This document shows positions 26,957 to 35,862 of a stretch of DNA of 43,306 nt, in pieces; position 1 is the stretch's first letter; each line of letters opens with the position of its first letter. The notes below the pieces were generated by a model that searched no databases, was not told where the DNA came from, and saw only the letters and a program-made list of their open reading frames with translations. Both the position numbers and the translations under genes were made by a program. Origin of the DNA: an uncultured Bacteroidales bacterium (GTDB lineage: Bacteria; Bacteroidota; Bacteroidia; Bacteroidales; FEN-979); the NCBI GenBank assembly GCA_903929315.1, contig CAIYUC010000137.1:1-43306 (forward strand), in the 5' to 3' direction.

Positions 26957-27739
26957 TCATCCCAGAATTTCAATCAGGATCGGCTGATCCATTTTAAGCC
27001 CCAGAAGGCTGGAGGCTTTCCCCTGGTTAATGGCGATCTCGAGATGACCGCTGGTGCTGAATAATGCAAGCATCTCCCCTTCCACAACATCTTTGTAAGA
27101 TTTGCTGATCGCGGTAATACGATAGGATGCAGACCGGAACATGATAGCGAATTTTTGCCCTTTTACAACGGATTTAAAGAAAGCTTCTGTAATATTGGTA
27201 AAGACATTTTCATAGTTGTCTATATAAATGACTTTGCCTTTGATCAGGTTCCCGTCAATTGCCGGTTTAAATGACATCTTTTGCAATATCGAGTTTTTTG
27301 GAGAACCAAGCTGTTCAACGGGTTTGCCTTCCGCGATATGGCATGCAACTTTTACAAAAACGTCACGTGCGGAAAAAGTGAAATAATCGGAATCCTGCAA
27401 TACACCGAGCTCAAAGATGGAATCAGGTTTTTCATCGAAGATGAGTGAAAAAATACCGTTGTCGGCTCCAATGAAATAATGGCCATCATGGATTACCAAT
27501 GTATGCGGAGTTTCAATGGAGGCTTCGGTATTAATACCAAGGATATGAATGGTTCCTTCAGGGAAATTCTTATAAAAATTGCGGATGATAAAGGCGGCCT
27601 GATTCAGGTCAAATGGAGGAATGGCATGTGAAATATCAACGATCGTGACCCCTGGCAACCTGTTGTATATTGCACCTTTTACAGCTCCCAGGTAATGGTC
27701 CCTCAGCCCCCAGTCGCTTGTCAAAGTAATGATTGGCAT
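26957..27739 (-). CDS. S-adenosyl-L-methionine hydroxide adenosyltransferase (DUF62 family)
   Basis: 260 residues. The N-terminus TSDWGLRDHYLGAVKG and the later FTFSARDVFVKVACHIAEG are the family motifs; the core is followed by a C-terminal beta-barrel part (GKVIYIDNYENVFTNIT). Related enzymes include the SAM-dependent chlorinase and fluorinase, but bacterial and archaeal members of this length hydrolyse SAM to adenosine and methionine with water. Halide specificity cannot be ruled out from sequence, yet hydroxide is the likelier nucleophile. It is divergent from phoH with a 56-nt gap holding promoter boxes for both. Confidence 0.88.
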   Translation of the reverse strand: MPIITLTSDWGLRDHYLGAVKGAIYNRLPGVTIVDISHAIPPFDLNQAAFIIRNFYKNFPEGTIHILGINTEASIETPHTLVIHDGHYFIGADNGIFSLIFDEKPDSIFELGVLQDSDYFTFSARDVFVKVACHIAEGKPVEQLGSPKNSILQKMSFKPAIDGNLIKGKVIYIDNYENVFTNITEAFFKSVVKGQKFAIMFRSASYRITAISKSYKDVVEGEMLALFSTSGHLEIAINQGKASSLLGLKMDQPILIEILG

Positions 27740-27759
27740 GAATGAAAAATTGCAGTACT

Positions 27760-27791
27760 TTTGTACTTTTCAAAGTTAGCAATTATATTTA
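27760..27791 (+). promoter_or_regulatory. Promoter of phoH-purC (leaderless)
   Basis: TTTG (27760-27763), 20 nt spacer, then TATATTTA (27784-27791, one base off TAnnTTTG). Transcription would begin at about 27795, next to the phoH ATG at 27796, so the mRNA may have almost no leader. Confidence 0.5.
27771..27778 (-). promoter_or_regulatory. Candidate -7 box for the SAM hydroxide adenosyltransferase gene
   Basis: Read on the - strand, TAACTTTG is an exact match to TAnnTTTG, 31 nt upstream of the ATG. It falls in the spacer of the oppositely directed phoH promoter, so the two promoters overlap and probably compete. A short palindrome AGTACTTTTGTACT lies beside it. Confidence 0.45.
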
Positions 27792-27795
27792 CCGG

Positions 27796-28743
27796 ATGAG
27801 TGAAAAAATTATAAGCATCGAATCCCACCATCCTCTCGATATTTTCGGTGCAAATGATCAGAATCTGGATCTGATGCGCCAATTTTTCCCGAAGCTGAAG
27901 ATATTTTCCCGTGATAATTATGTAAAAGCAATGGGTGAGGAAACAGAGCTGTTATCCTTTGAGGGAAAATTTTCATTGTTGCTGCTTCACCTTGAAAAGT
28001 TTGGTAAATTAACCCGAAACGATATTTCAAGTTTACTTGAAGCAGAGGTTTCCCAACTACCTGAAACTGCAGGAATTTTGTCCGATATCCTTGTTCATGG
28101 AAAGAACGGCATGTTGATCCGTGCCAGGACTGTCAATCAGAGGAAGCTGGTAAAGAGTGTGGATGAAAACGACCTGGTATTCGCCATTGGTCCTGCCGGT
28201 ACAGGTAAAACCTATACGGCGGTCGCTCTTGCAGTGAGAGCTTTGAAAAATAAAGAGATCCAGCGTATTATCCTGACCCGTCCGGCAGTCGAAGCAGGAG
28301 AAAATCTGGGGTTTCTTCCCGGTGATCTTAAAGAAAAGCTTGACCCCTATCTGCAACCTTTATATGACGCTTTAAAGGATATGCTTCCTCCGCAAAAACT
28401 CCTTGCCTATATCGAAGATGGTACGATCGAAATTGCGCCGCTTGCTTTTATGCGTGGCCGGACACTCAATAATGCTTTTGCTATTCTTGATGAAGCACAA
28501 AATACCAGCCCGAACCAGCTCAAGATGTTTCTCACACGAATGGGAACATCAGCAAAATTCATCGTTACGGGAGATATCACACAGGTGGATCTCCCAAAAC
28601 ATCAAATCTCAGGTTTGATCCATGTACAAACGATCCTGAATGATATCCCGGGAATCCATTTTGTTTATCTCGATCACAACGACATCATCCGTCATAAGTT
28701 GGTGATTAAGATCATCAATGCTTATGGAAATTCATCACAATAA
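27796..28743 (+). CDS. PhoH family protein (P-loop ATPase)
   Basis: 315 residues from the ATG at 27796 (MSEKIISIE). The frame is open further upstream to 27742, but that extension overlaps the promoter. The Walker A motif GPAGTGKT is at 132-139, Walker B is [10 protein letters not shown], and the PhoH signature [20 protein letters not shown] follows. PhoH-type ATPases are linked to RNA processing, often near ybeY and other RNA genes, although biochemical roles vary by member. Here it is 17 nt before purC and probably co-transcribed with it. Confidence 0.92.
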   Translation: MSEKIISIESHHPLDIFGANDQNLDLMRQFFPKLKIFSRDNYVKAMGEETELLSFEGKFSLLLLHLEKFGKLTRNDISSLLEAEVSQLPETAGILSDILVHGKNGMLIRARTVNQRKLVKSVDENDLVFAIGPAGTGKTYTAVALAVRALKNKEIQRIILTRPAVEAGENLGFLPGDLKEKLDPYLQPLYDALKDMLPPQKLLAYIEDGTIEIAPLAFMRGRTLNNAFAILDEAQNTSPNQLKMFLTRMGTSAKFIVTGDITQVDLPKHQISGLIHVQTILNDIPGIHFVYLDHNDIIRHKLVIKIINAYGNSSQ

Positions 28744-28760
28744 CTTCCAATCTCAAGGCT

Positions 28761-29714
28761 ATGCAAAATGTAATTATGGTAACCGATTTCCATTTTCCGG
28801 GACAAAAAAGCAAGTACACAGGCAAGGTCCGGGATGTATACAATATTGACGATAAATACCTGGTCATGATTGCCAGTGATCGTATTTCAGCATTCGATGT
28901 GGTATTACCGAAAGGAATTCCATATAAAGGGCAGGTGCTGAACCAGATCGCTTCCAGGTTCCTGGATGCTACCGCCGATATCTGTCCGAACTGGAAGATC
29001 TCAAGTCCTGATCCGGTTGTAACCATTGGCCGTTTCTGCAAACCATTCCCGGTTGAAATGATCGTTCGCGGTTATCTGACAGGAAGTTCATGGCGAACTT
29101 ATAAAAGTGGAAAACGTGAAATTTGCGGAGTCCCCATCCCTGATGGAATGAGAGAACATCAACGGTTCCCGGAACCAATTCTCACGCCTACTACCAAAGC
29201 TGTTGTAGGTCACGACGAAGATATCACCAGGGAAGAGATCATTCAACAAGGGTTGATTGCAAAAGAAGATTACGAGATCATGGAAAAATATGCAATTGCT
29301 CTTTTCCGAAAAGGAACCGAAATGTCTGCAACAAAAGGATTGATCCTGGTCGATACCAAGTACGAGTTTGGAAAAGGACAGGACGGAAAGATCTGTCTCA
29401 TTGATGAAATTCATACACCGGATTCTTCAAGATACTTTTATCTGGAAGGTTATGAAGAACGGCAAGCGAAAGGTGAACAACAGCGGCAGCTTTCCAAGGA
29501 ATTCGTTAGGGAATGGCTAATGGATAATGGTTTTCAGGGAAAGGAAGGACAAAAAGTACCGGAGATGAGCGATTCGTTCGTGAATCAAATCTCAGACCGT
29601 TATATTGAACTCTACGAACGTATCATTGGTGAAAAGTTTGTCAGGACAGCTGCCTCCGATGCTCTGAAACGTGTGGAGAAAAACTGTAATGATTGGCTGC
29701 TTGCTCACCGTTAA
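28761..29714 (+). CDS. purC: Phosphoribosylaminoimidazole-succinocarboxamide synthase
   Basis: 317 residues of the SAICAR synthetase family: [11 protein letters not shown] near residue 20, then [32 protein letters not shown] and [11 protein letters not shown]. It couples CAIR with aspartate and ATP in purine biosynthesis. Codon 6 (MVTDFHF) is a possible alternative start. It is the second gene of a phoH-purC pair and the second purine gene in the window besides purA, though on a separate transcript. It ends 58 nt before the convergent transglutaminase-like gene; the gap contains a 14-base direct repeat but no terminator hairpin. Confidence 0.96.
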   Translation: MQNVIMVTDFHFPGQKSKYTGKVRDVYNIDDKYLVMIASDRISAFDVVLPKGIPYKGQVLNQIASRFLDATADICPNWKISSPDPVVTIGRFCKPFPVEMIVRGYLTGSSWRTYKSGKREICGVPIPDGMREHQRFPEPILTPTTKAVVGHDEDITREEIIQQGLIAKEDYEIMEKYAIALFRKGTEMSATKGLILVDTKYEFGKGQDGKICLIDEIHTPDSSRYFYLEGYEERQAKGEQQRQLSKEFVREWLMDNGFQGKEGQKVPEMSDSFVNQISDRYIELYERIIGEKFVRTAASDALKRVEKNCNDWLLAHR

Positions 29715-29772
29715 TAAATGCCGTCCAATTCATCTTTCATAATTCATCTTTCATAATTATTTCAAGCTGATT

Positions 29773-30648
29773 TTATAACGGTTCGATGATTTTTAATAAA
29801 TTCTCGAGATCTTCGATTTTGTCAGGATATCCAAGTTGATTATAAGAATATATCAAATTGGTGATCAGTCTTTTAATGATATCGATGTTGGTACAAGGTT
29901 CAAAATAGGACAAATCTACCTGGATTTTTAACTGACGAATAAAGAGTTCTATCTCTTTTTTCGTGAAGACAGCCCCTTTATTAAAAGGATTGATATAAAA
30001 CAAAACATCGTTTTCTGTTGGGTTGGTAATACTCATTTCCGTGAGGTATGCAAGGATAAAATGCTGGGGAAGATTTACCCCATATACAGGGATCTTCAAT
30101 TTCTGAGCAAGGATCATATATAGCATCCCCAGGGTGAGGGGGCTTCCTTTTCTTGTTTCAAGCAGGGTGTTTATATAATAATTCTGCGGAGCATGGGGAT
30201 TGATTTTATTACCATCGAAATGCTGAACCCCGAAAAAAATATGGTTGAGTACTTTTACATTCTCAAGTGCTGTCATGCTATCATTTAATTCCAGCCAGAT
30301 GTCCATTTTCATCTGTTCGACACTTATTGTCAGGGCTTCTCCGTCCAGGTCAGGATATTGTGTCTTTGAAATGAGAATAAAACCTTTTAGTAAGTCGGAG
30401 GATCCTAATTGCAGCCAATTTGTAAATTCAAATTCAAGATCCGTCAGATGAATCTTTTTAACGATATCTTCAATACGTTCCTGCACAAGATTGTTGAATG
30501 AATTTTCCCAGGCTTTTTCCAGAGAAGGTATGGCTTTCTTGCCAAATGAAAAAATTTTTTCCCTGATAGCGCCAAAGGCTGAAGTATCAGGTTCATCCAG
30601 TAGGTTAATCAATGCAGTAAGCTCTTTATTTCCATAGATATCACTCAT
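29773..30648 (-). CDS. SirB1-like transglutaminase-core family protein
   Basis: 291 residues, no signal peptide. The N-terminal half is helical and tetratricopeptide-like. The central NYYINTLLETRKGSPLTLG and the LKIPVYGVNLPQHFILAY motif identify the SirB1/Transglut_core2 family. The transglutaminase-like Cys is not obvious in the expected place and only one Cys is present near the C-terminus (FEPC), so catalytic activity is doubtful. The family's function is not well established. It is convergent with purC and on the opposite strand from cinA. Confidence 0.75.
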   Translation of the reverse strand: MSDIYGNKELTALINLLDEPDTSAFGAIREKIFSFGKKAIPSLEKAWENSFNNLVQERIEDIVKKIHLTDLEFEFTNWLQLGSSDLLKGFILISKTQYPDLDGEALTISVEQMKMDIWLELNDSMTALENVKVLNHIFFGVQHFDGNKINPHAPQNYYINTLLETRKGSPLTLGMLYMILAQKLKIPVYGVNLPQHFILAYLTEMSITNPTENDVLFYINPFNKGAVFTKKEIELFIRQLKIQVDLSYFEPCTNIDIIKRLITNLIYSYNQLGYPDKIEDLENLLKIIEPL

Positions 30649-30710
30649 CGATACCGGTTTTTTGCAAAATTACGAATTTTAAAAGAGTATAAACGCTGGT
30701 TTAAAACAAA

Positions 30711-30800
30711 TAACCACAATGATTCACAATGCTTTAAACAATGTCTACAAAGAATATTTTCATCGTGACCATTGTGCTTGCTTTGTGCTCATTGTGGTTA
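30711..30800. repeat. Palindromic intergenic repeat, copy B
   Basis: The 90-base unit has the same perfect 12-bp terminal inverted repeats (TAACCACAATGA at 30711-30722, complement at 30789-30800) as copy A at 10077. Its flanks also match: the AAAACAAA on the left side of both. Identity with copy A is roughly 80 percent by eye. It lies in the 247-nt gap between two divergent genes. Confidence 0.8.
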
Positions 30801-30895
30801 AAATAAGTAGATAGTATCTGTGGGGTTTCTGTTAATATCAAACAGATGAGTTTGAACCGAAAATCAAAACCAGTATTTATGAGTATTTTTGTGCT

Positions 30896-32155
30896 GTGAA
30901 AGTTGAAATCATTAATGTTGGTGATGAATTGCTGATCGGCCAGGTAATCAATACTAACGCCGCATGGATGGCAGAGCAATTAAACCTGGCAGGATTTATG
31001 GTTAATCAGTTCACGGTTATTGGAGATAACAGGCAGGAAATCCTTGAATCATTGGAAAATGCTCATTTACGTTCGGATATTATCCTGATGACAGGAGGCA
31101 TAGGTCCGACTAAAGATGATATAACAAAAGACGCTCTTTGCCAGTTCTTTCGCACCCGACTGGTTTTCAACCAGGAAGCATATGAGAATATTGAAAGATT
31201 TTTTATACTTAGAGGAATACCGGTAACCAATCTTAACCGCAAACAGGCTGAGATACCTGAAATTTGTAATCCAATAGCGAATAAGAATGGTACGGCATCA
31301 GGAATGTGGTTTGAAACGGAGATGGCTGAACGTGAAGGTAAAGTTATTTTTATTTCTATGCCCGGAGTACCTTTTGAAATGAAAGCCATGCTTACAGACC
31401 CGGTAATTCCATTATTGAAAAAGTCTTTCCAATCCCAGGCGATCGTCCACAGAACGATCATGACCCAGGGCATAGGTGAATCTTTTTTATCGGATATCAT
31501 TGAAAGTTGGGAAAAGCAATTACCGGGCAATATCTCACTGGCATACTTACCACAACCCGGGATTGTAAGGCTCAGGCTTACCGGGACAGGACCCACGGAA
31601 GAACCGGTAAGAAACCAGATTGCTGAAGAAATTGTAAAATTGAAAAAAATCATCCCGGAGTATATTTACGGTTTCGATGATGAAAGCCTCGAAGAAATCG
31701 TCGGTGGTTTGCTGACTGCAATGGGTTCTACACTTGCTACCGCAGAAAGCTGCACAGGGGGTTATATTGCTCATCTTATAACCAGTATTCCCGGAAGCTC
31801 CGGATATTTCAAAGGCAGTGTTGTTGCATATTCCAATGAAGTCAAAGAAAATGAATTAGATGTAAATCCTGAATCCTTACTAAAGTTTGGGGCAGTAAGT
31901 GAGCCTGTTGTCAGGGAAATGGCAACCAATATCCGGCGAAGATTCAACGTTGATTTTGCTATAGCAACCTCAGGAATAGCCGGGCCGGCTGGAGGAACAG
32001 CCGAAAAACCCGTGGGAACTGTCTGGATTGCGATTGCAACACCAACAAAAGTCATAGCAGGAAAATACCTTTTCGGCGAAAACCGTGAGAGGAATATCCG
32101 AAGGACTGCCTTACAGGCATTGAATTTACTGAGGAAGGCCATCATCTATGGGTGA
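30896..32155 (+). CDS. cinA: CinA-family protein with nicotinamide-nucleotide amidase domain
   Basis: 419 residues with a GTG start (reads MKVEIINVGDELLIGQ). The N-terminal MoCF-like domain has GDELLIGQVINTNAAWMAE and TGGIGPTKDDITKDAL. The C-terminal PncC-like domain (about 260-419) has ESCTGGYIAHLIT, GSSGYFKGSVVAYSNEVK and ATSGIAGPAGGT. The family recycles NMN to nicotinic acid mononucleotide, and the N-terminal part can be an ADP-ribose pyrophosphatase. A T-rich -7-like box (TATTTT...G) lies within about 10 nt of the GTG, again suggesting a very short leader. The name comes from competence-linked genes, but no competence gene is present. Confidence 0.92.
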   Translation: MKVEIINVGDELLIGQVINTNAAWMAEQLNLAGFMVNQFTVIGDNRQEILESLENAHLRSDIILMTGGIGPTKDDITKDALCQFFRTRLVFNQEAYENIERFFILRGIPVTNLNRKQAEIPEICNPIANKNGTASGMWFETEMAEREGKVIFISMPGVPFEMKAMLTDPVIPLLKKSFQSQAIVHRTIMTQGIGESFLSDIIESWEKQLPGNISLAYLPQPGIVRLRLTGTGPTEEPVRNQIAEEIVKLKKIIPEYIYGFDDESLEEIVGGLLTAMGSTLATAESCTGGYIAHLITSIPGSSGYFKGSVVAYSNEVKENELDVNPESLLKFGAVSEPVVREMATNIRRRFNVDFAIATSGIAGPAGGTAEKPVGTVWIAIATPTKVIAGKYLFGENRERNIRRTALQALNLLRKAIIYG

Positions 32156-32218
32156 CAGCTAATTCTGATATCTGTTGGAATGCAGAACAGTCCTTGAATA
32201 AATTAAATGCAGTTTTTC

Positions 32219-32249
32219 TTGGGTAATTGAAAAATTTTTCGGAAATTTG
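32219..32249 (+). promoter_or_regulatory. Candidate promoter of rpmB
   Basis: TTG (32219-32221), 20-nt spacer and GAAATTTG (32242-32249, near TAnnTTTG). It is 37 nt upstream of the rpmB ATG and inside the 131-nt gap after cinA. Confidence 0.45.
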
Positions 32250-32286
32250 CGCTCCGTTTTGGAAAATCGGATAAAAAACTATTACA

Positions 32287-32526
32287 ATGTCCAGAATTTG
32301 TGAAATAACAGGTAAAAAGGTGATTGTCGGGAATAAAGTTTCTCACTCCAACATCAAGACCAAAAGAACGTTTATTCCTAATCTTCAAACCAAAAGGTTC
32401 TTCATCCCTGAAGAAAACCGTTATATAACATTAAAAGTGAGCGCCCAGGGCTTGAGAACAATCAATAAAAAAGGTATCCTTGCCTGCATCAAAGAAGCCC
32501 GTGAAAAAGGATATTTAAAAAAGTAA
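32287..32526 (+). CDS. rpmB: 50S ribosomal protein L28 (bL28)
   Basis: 79 residues, full length. The N-terminus MSRICEITGKKVIVGNKVSH and the later KRTFIPNLQTKRFF and LRTINKKGI blocks are L28. Only one Cys is present, so this is the zinc-free form. A strong terminator follows 20 nt after the stop. In many Bacteroidota L28 is followed by rpmG (L33); here it is not. Confidence 0.97.
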   Translation: MSRICEITGKKVIVGNKVSHSNIKTKRTFIPNLQTKRFFIPEENRYITLKVSAQGLRTINKKGILACIKEAREKGYLKK

Positions 32527-32546
32527 GTTTTTTTCTTTTACCATAA

Positions 32547-32580
32547 ATGCTGTTACCTGCGGTGTAACAGCATTTTTTTT
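32547..32580 (+). terminator. Rho-independent terminator after rpmB
   Basis: A perfect 10-bp stem (ATGCTGTTAC 32547-32556 with GTAACAGCAT 32564-32573), 7-nt loop CTGCGGT, and a run of eight T (32573-32580). Confidence 0.9.
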
Positions 32581-32650
32581 ACCCTCCGGAAAAGAAATAA
32601 AAATATGCTAATTTCGTTTTTTATTTTTAGTTAAAAATCGCACAGCGTAA

Positions 32651-33343
32651 ATGAAAAGCCTGATCAAGATCACTTTCTTTCTGATTTTCTACCAACTTTT
32701 TAACTACACACTGGCTCAGGAAACGGGTAATGATCTTATTCAATTCTCGGGTATCACAATTACTTCTGACAGTTTAAATCCTGTCCCTTTTACAAAGATT
32801 TTTATAAAGAATACTAAAAAAGGCACAACAAGCGATGTTTATGGATATTTTTCTTTCGTTGCCCTTAAGAATGATACGATATTATTTAATGCCCTGGGAT
32901 TTAAACCTGAAAAATTTGTGATCCCGGATACAATCACAAAAAACAGGTACTCTCTTATCCAACTGATGACTGGTGACACCATCACGCTTTCTCCAGCTTA
33001 TATTTTTCCCTGGCCGACCCTGGAAGATTTCAAACGGGCATTTGTCAATACTGACATTCCTGATGACGACCTGGCACGAGCGAAAAAAAACCTTGACCCT
33101 GAGGAGATGAGGATGCGTGTTGAAAATTATCCGATGAACGGTAGGATGAATTATAATAATTACATTGAAACGCAGACAAGTAAATTATACTATTTCGGAC
33201 AACAGCAGCCATTTGAAATCTTCAACCCCTTTGCATGGGCAAAATTTATCCAGGCCTGGAAAGAAGGGAAATTCAAACGAAAGAACAACTACAATAACAA
33301 CAATACCAATAACGATACCATTAACCATAACAATAACGAGTGA
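32651..33343 (+). CDS. Secreted carboxypeptidase-regulatory-like domain protein, Asn-rich tail
   Basis: 230 residues with a signal peptide (about 1-22). Residues about 28-110 are a carboxypeptidase-regulatory-like beta-sandwich (ITSDSLNPVPFTKIFIKNTKKGTT, then GYFSFVALKNDTILFNALGF), of the kind usually at the front of TonB-dependent receptors. The rest is predicted helical (LARAKKNLDPEEMRMRVENYP, then FNPFAWAKFIQAWKEGKFKRK). It ends in an Asn-rich tail of about 20 residues. The stop (TGA) overlaps the GTG start of the downstream receptor (33340), a GTGA overlap that usually means translational coupling. It may act as a periplasmic partner of that receptor; this is inference. Confidence 0.75.
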   Translation: MKSLIKITFFLIFYQLFNYTLAQETGNDLIQFSGITITSDSLNPVPFTKIFIKNTKKGTTSDVYGYFSFVALKNDTILFNALGFKPEKFVIPDTITKNRYSLIQLMTGDTITLSPAYIFPWPTLEDFKRAFVNTDIPDDDLARAKKNLDPEEMRMRVENYPMNGRMNYNNYIETQTSKLYYFGQQQPFEIFNPFAWAKFIQAWKEGKFKRKNNYNNNNTNNDTINHNNNE

Positions 33344-35796
33344 TCCTTTCTGTTAACCGTTTTCTCCTGATCCTTTTATGCATTTTCTTCGTTGCAACGC
33401 TGCAATGCTTTGCCCAGCAAGAGGGTACGGTCTTTGGGAAAATGATTGATGCAGATCAACATCCTATTATTAATGTGAACATTAAAATCCTCGGAAACCC
33501 CGGGGGAACCAATACAAATACAGAGGGTTTTTTTCAACTCAATGTCCCTTCCGGGAATAAAATAACACTCCTGATCTCACATATCAGTTATGAAACCGAT
33601 TCATTGGAGATTCAGCTCAAACCGGGTGAAAGGAAAGAGATCAGTAAAACACTGAAAAAATCCAGAACTGAACTTCAATCCGTCGAAGTCAAAGATAAAC
33701 AACGTCAGACCAACAGCTTCAACAGGCTTGACCCTAAAACCGTGACGTTTATCCCTACTCTGAGTTCCGGTATTGAAGATCTTATTAAAACCATGCCGGG
33801 TGTGGCTTCAAGAAATGAATTAAGTTCACAATATTCAGTACGCGGTGGCAATTATGATGAAAATCTGGTTTTTGTGAATGACATTGAAGTTTACAGGCCG
33901 TTTCTGATCCGGTCGGGCCAGCAGGAAGGATTGAGTTTCCTGAATCCGGATCTTGTTTCAACAATTTCTTTTTCCGCAGGAGGATTTGATGCTAAATATG
34001 GCGATAAGATGTCATCAGTATTAGATATCAGATACAAAAGACCCACTTCTTTTGCCGGGTCTTTTGATATCAGTCTGCTGGGTTCAAATGCACATGTGGA
34101 AGGGATGATCGGACATAAACTTTCTTACCTCATTGGTGCAAGATATAAATCCAATTCCTATTTTCTGAAAGGGTTGGATGTTAAAGGAGATTACAAAACC
34201 CGTTTTGTTGATGTCCAGGGACTGCTTAATTATGAATTCAATAATAAATGGGAACTCTCGGTGATGGGAACTTTTTCTGATAATTCATATAATCTCATTC
34301 CACAAACCCAGACTACTACTTTCGGAACCCTTGGTGAAGCTTATCAAATTATGATCTATTTTGATGGTCGTGAAGTGGACCATTATCAAAATTGGCTGAG
34401 TGCCGCCACTCTCACTTATAAACCCAATCAAAATCTGCGTTTAAAATTGATCTCCTCTATTTACCAGGCTTCTGAAAGTGAAACATATGATATTTCAGGT
34501 GAATACTGGATCGGAGCACTGGAAACTCCGACCCCGACTTCAAATACAGGAACCGGCAACTATGGAAATATCACGGAAGTGCTTGGTGTGGGCGCTTACC
34601 TGAACCATGCGAGAAATTACCTTGATGGTACGGTATTCCATCTGGAACACCGGGGAAGCTATGAAAAAAACAATAGCTTCCTTCAATATGGTATCAAATA
34701 CCAGCATGAATTCTTCACAAATATTATGAATGAATGGGAGTTACAGGATTCAGCAGGGTATTCCCAGCCCCGTCCTCCCGATTCTTTGGGTTCACAAAAA
34801 CCGCCCCAAACTCTCCTTGAATTATCAAATGTCGTTAAAACCAATAAAACGATTGGTGATGACAGGTACTCCGGATTCCTTCAAAATACCTGGACTTTCA
34901 GGAACCCTGGTAACGATATTTCATTAACTGCCGGTATCAGAGCGCTGTATAATGATCTTAACAACCAGTTCCTTTTAGATCCAAGGGTGAACATCTCATT
35001 CAGTCCCCATTGGAAAAAAGACGTAGTATTCAGGCTTTCAGGAGGATATTATTCACAGCCTCCGACATTCAGGGAGTTAATCGACCTGCAGGGAAATATT
35101 ATCACCAGTCTTAAAGCGCAGACTGCCATTCATGTTGTAGCAGGAAGTGACCTGTTCTTCAACTGGTGGGGTCGTCCGTTTAAATTTGTTTCCGAGGCTT
35201 ATTATAAATACATAACAAACCTGATCCCATATGAGATCGATAACCTGAAGATCAGGTATTATGGTACAAATGATGCTTTCGGATATGCTACCGGCATTGA
35301 TTTCAGGATCAACGGTGAGTTTGTAAAAGGCGCCGAATCGTGGGCCAGTCTGTCTGTAATGAAAACAATGGAAAATATTAATGGAGATTGGATCCCACGA
35401 CCAACTGATGAACGGGTGAACCTGAGTATTTTTTTCCAGGATTATATTCCTGATTTTCCGACCTGGAGAGTTAACCTGACATTATTCTATGGTACAGGAC
35501 TTCCCTTTGGTGCCCCAAATGCGCCAAAGAATAAGCAAACATTGAGAATCCCTGCTTACAAGAGAGTGGATTTAGGTTTATCCAAGCAGCTTATCAGCGA
35601 AACGACAAAACATCCTGCCAAGAGTCTGTGGGGTGTATTCAAATCCATGTGGCTATCCCTGGAAGTTTTCAATTTGCTCCAGATCACCAATACTGTTTCT
35701 TATCTCTGGATAACAGATGTCAGCGGTCATGAATGGGCCGTCCCGAATTATCTGACACCAAGAGAGTTTAATTTAAAATTAATCGCAAATTTTTAA
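33340..35796 (+). CDS. TonB-dependent receptor (translationally coupled)
   Basis: 818 residues with a GTG start overlapping the upstream stop. Signal peptide about 1-24 (ending CFAQQ). Residues about 28-110 are a carboxypeptidase-regulatory-like domain (GTVFGKMIDADQHPIINVNI), followed by the plug domain (GVASRNELSSQYSVRGGNYD, then FNPDLVSTISFSAGGFDAKYGD) and a beta-barrel ending in an aromatic strand (LKLIANF). Such receptors import substrates across the outer membrane using TonB energy. There is no SusD-like partner, so a polysaccharide-utilisation role is not supported. The substrate is unknown. Confidence 0.88.
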   Translation: MILSVNRFLLILLCIFFVATLQCFAQQEGTVFGKMIDADQHPIINVNIKILGNPGGTNTNTEGFFQLNVPSGNKITLLISHISYETDSLEIQLKPGERKEISKTLKKSRTELQSVEVKDKQRQTNSFNRLDPKTVTFIPTLSSGIEDLIKTMPGVASRNELSSQYSVRGGNYDENLVFVNDIEVYRPFLIRSGQQEGLSFLNPDLVSTISFSAGGFDAKYGDKMSSVLDIRYKRPTSFAGSFDISLLGSNAHVEGMIGHKLSYLIGARYKSNSYFLKGLDVKGDYKTRFVDVQGLLNYEFNNKWELSVMGTFSDNSYNLIPQTQTTTFGTLGEAYQIMIYFDGREVDHYQNWLSAATLTYKPNQNLRLKLISSIYQASESETYDISGEYWIGALETPTPTSNTGTGNYGNITEVLGVGAYLNHARNYLDGTVFHLEHRGSYEKNNSFLQYGIKYQHEFFTNIMNEWELQDSAGYSQPRPPDSLGSQKPPQTLLELSNVVKTNKTIGDDRYSGFLQNTWTFRNPGNDISLTAGIRALYNDLNNQFLLDPRVNISFSPHWKKDVVFRLSGGYYSQPPTFRELIDLQGNIITSLKAQTAIHVVAGSDLFFNWWGRPFKFVSEAYYKYITNLIPYEIDNLKIRYYGTNDAFGYATGIDFRINGEFVKGAESWASLSVMKTMENINGDWIPRPTDERVNLSIFFQDYIPDFPTWRVNLTLFYGTGLPFGAPNAPKNKQTLRIPAYKRVDLGLSKQLISETTKHPAKSLWGVFKSMWLSLEVFNLLQITNTVSYLWITDVSGHEWAVPNYLTPREFNLKLIANF

Positions 35797-35862
35797 CTCT
35801 CTGATCCTCCCCCGAAGAAAGGAATTTAATCCCAAAAACTTACCCCTTTAATGAGGATGAGT

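Noticed and set aside
26957-27739. SAM-dependent halogenase (chlorinase/fluorinase)
   Set aside because: The length and context fit the common hydroxide-adenosyltransferase branch, and no halogenase-specific insert was recognised.
31063-31653. Open frame on the - strand inside cinA
   Set aside because: The + strand protein is full length with known motifs, and the - strand frame has none.
33340-35796. SusC-type polysaccharide-utilisation receptor
   Set aside because: There is no SusD-like lipoprotein gene beside it and no glycoside hydrolase genes nearby.
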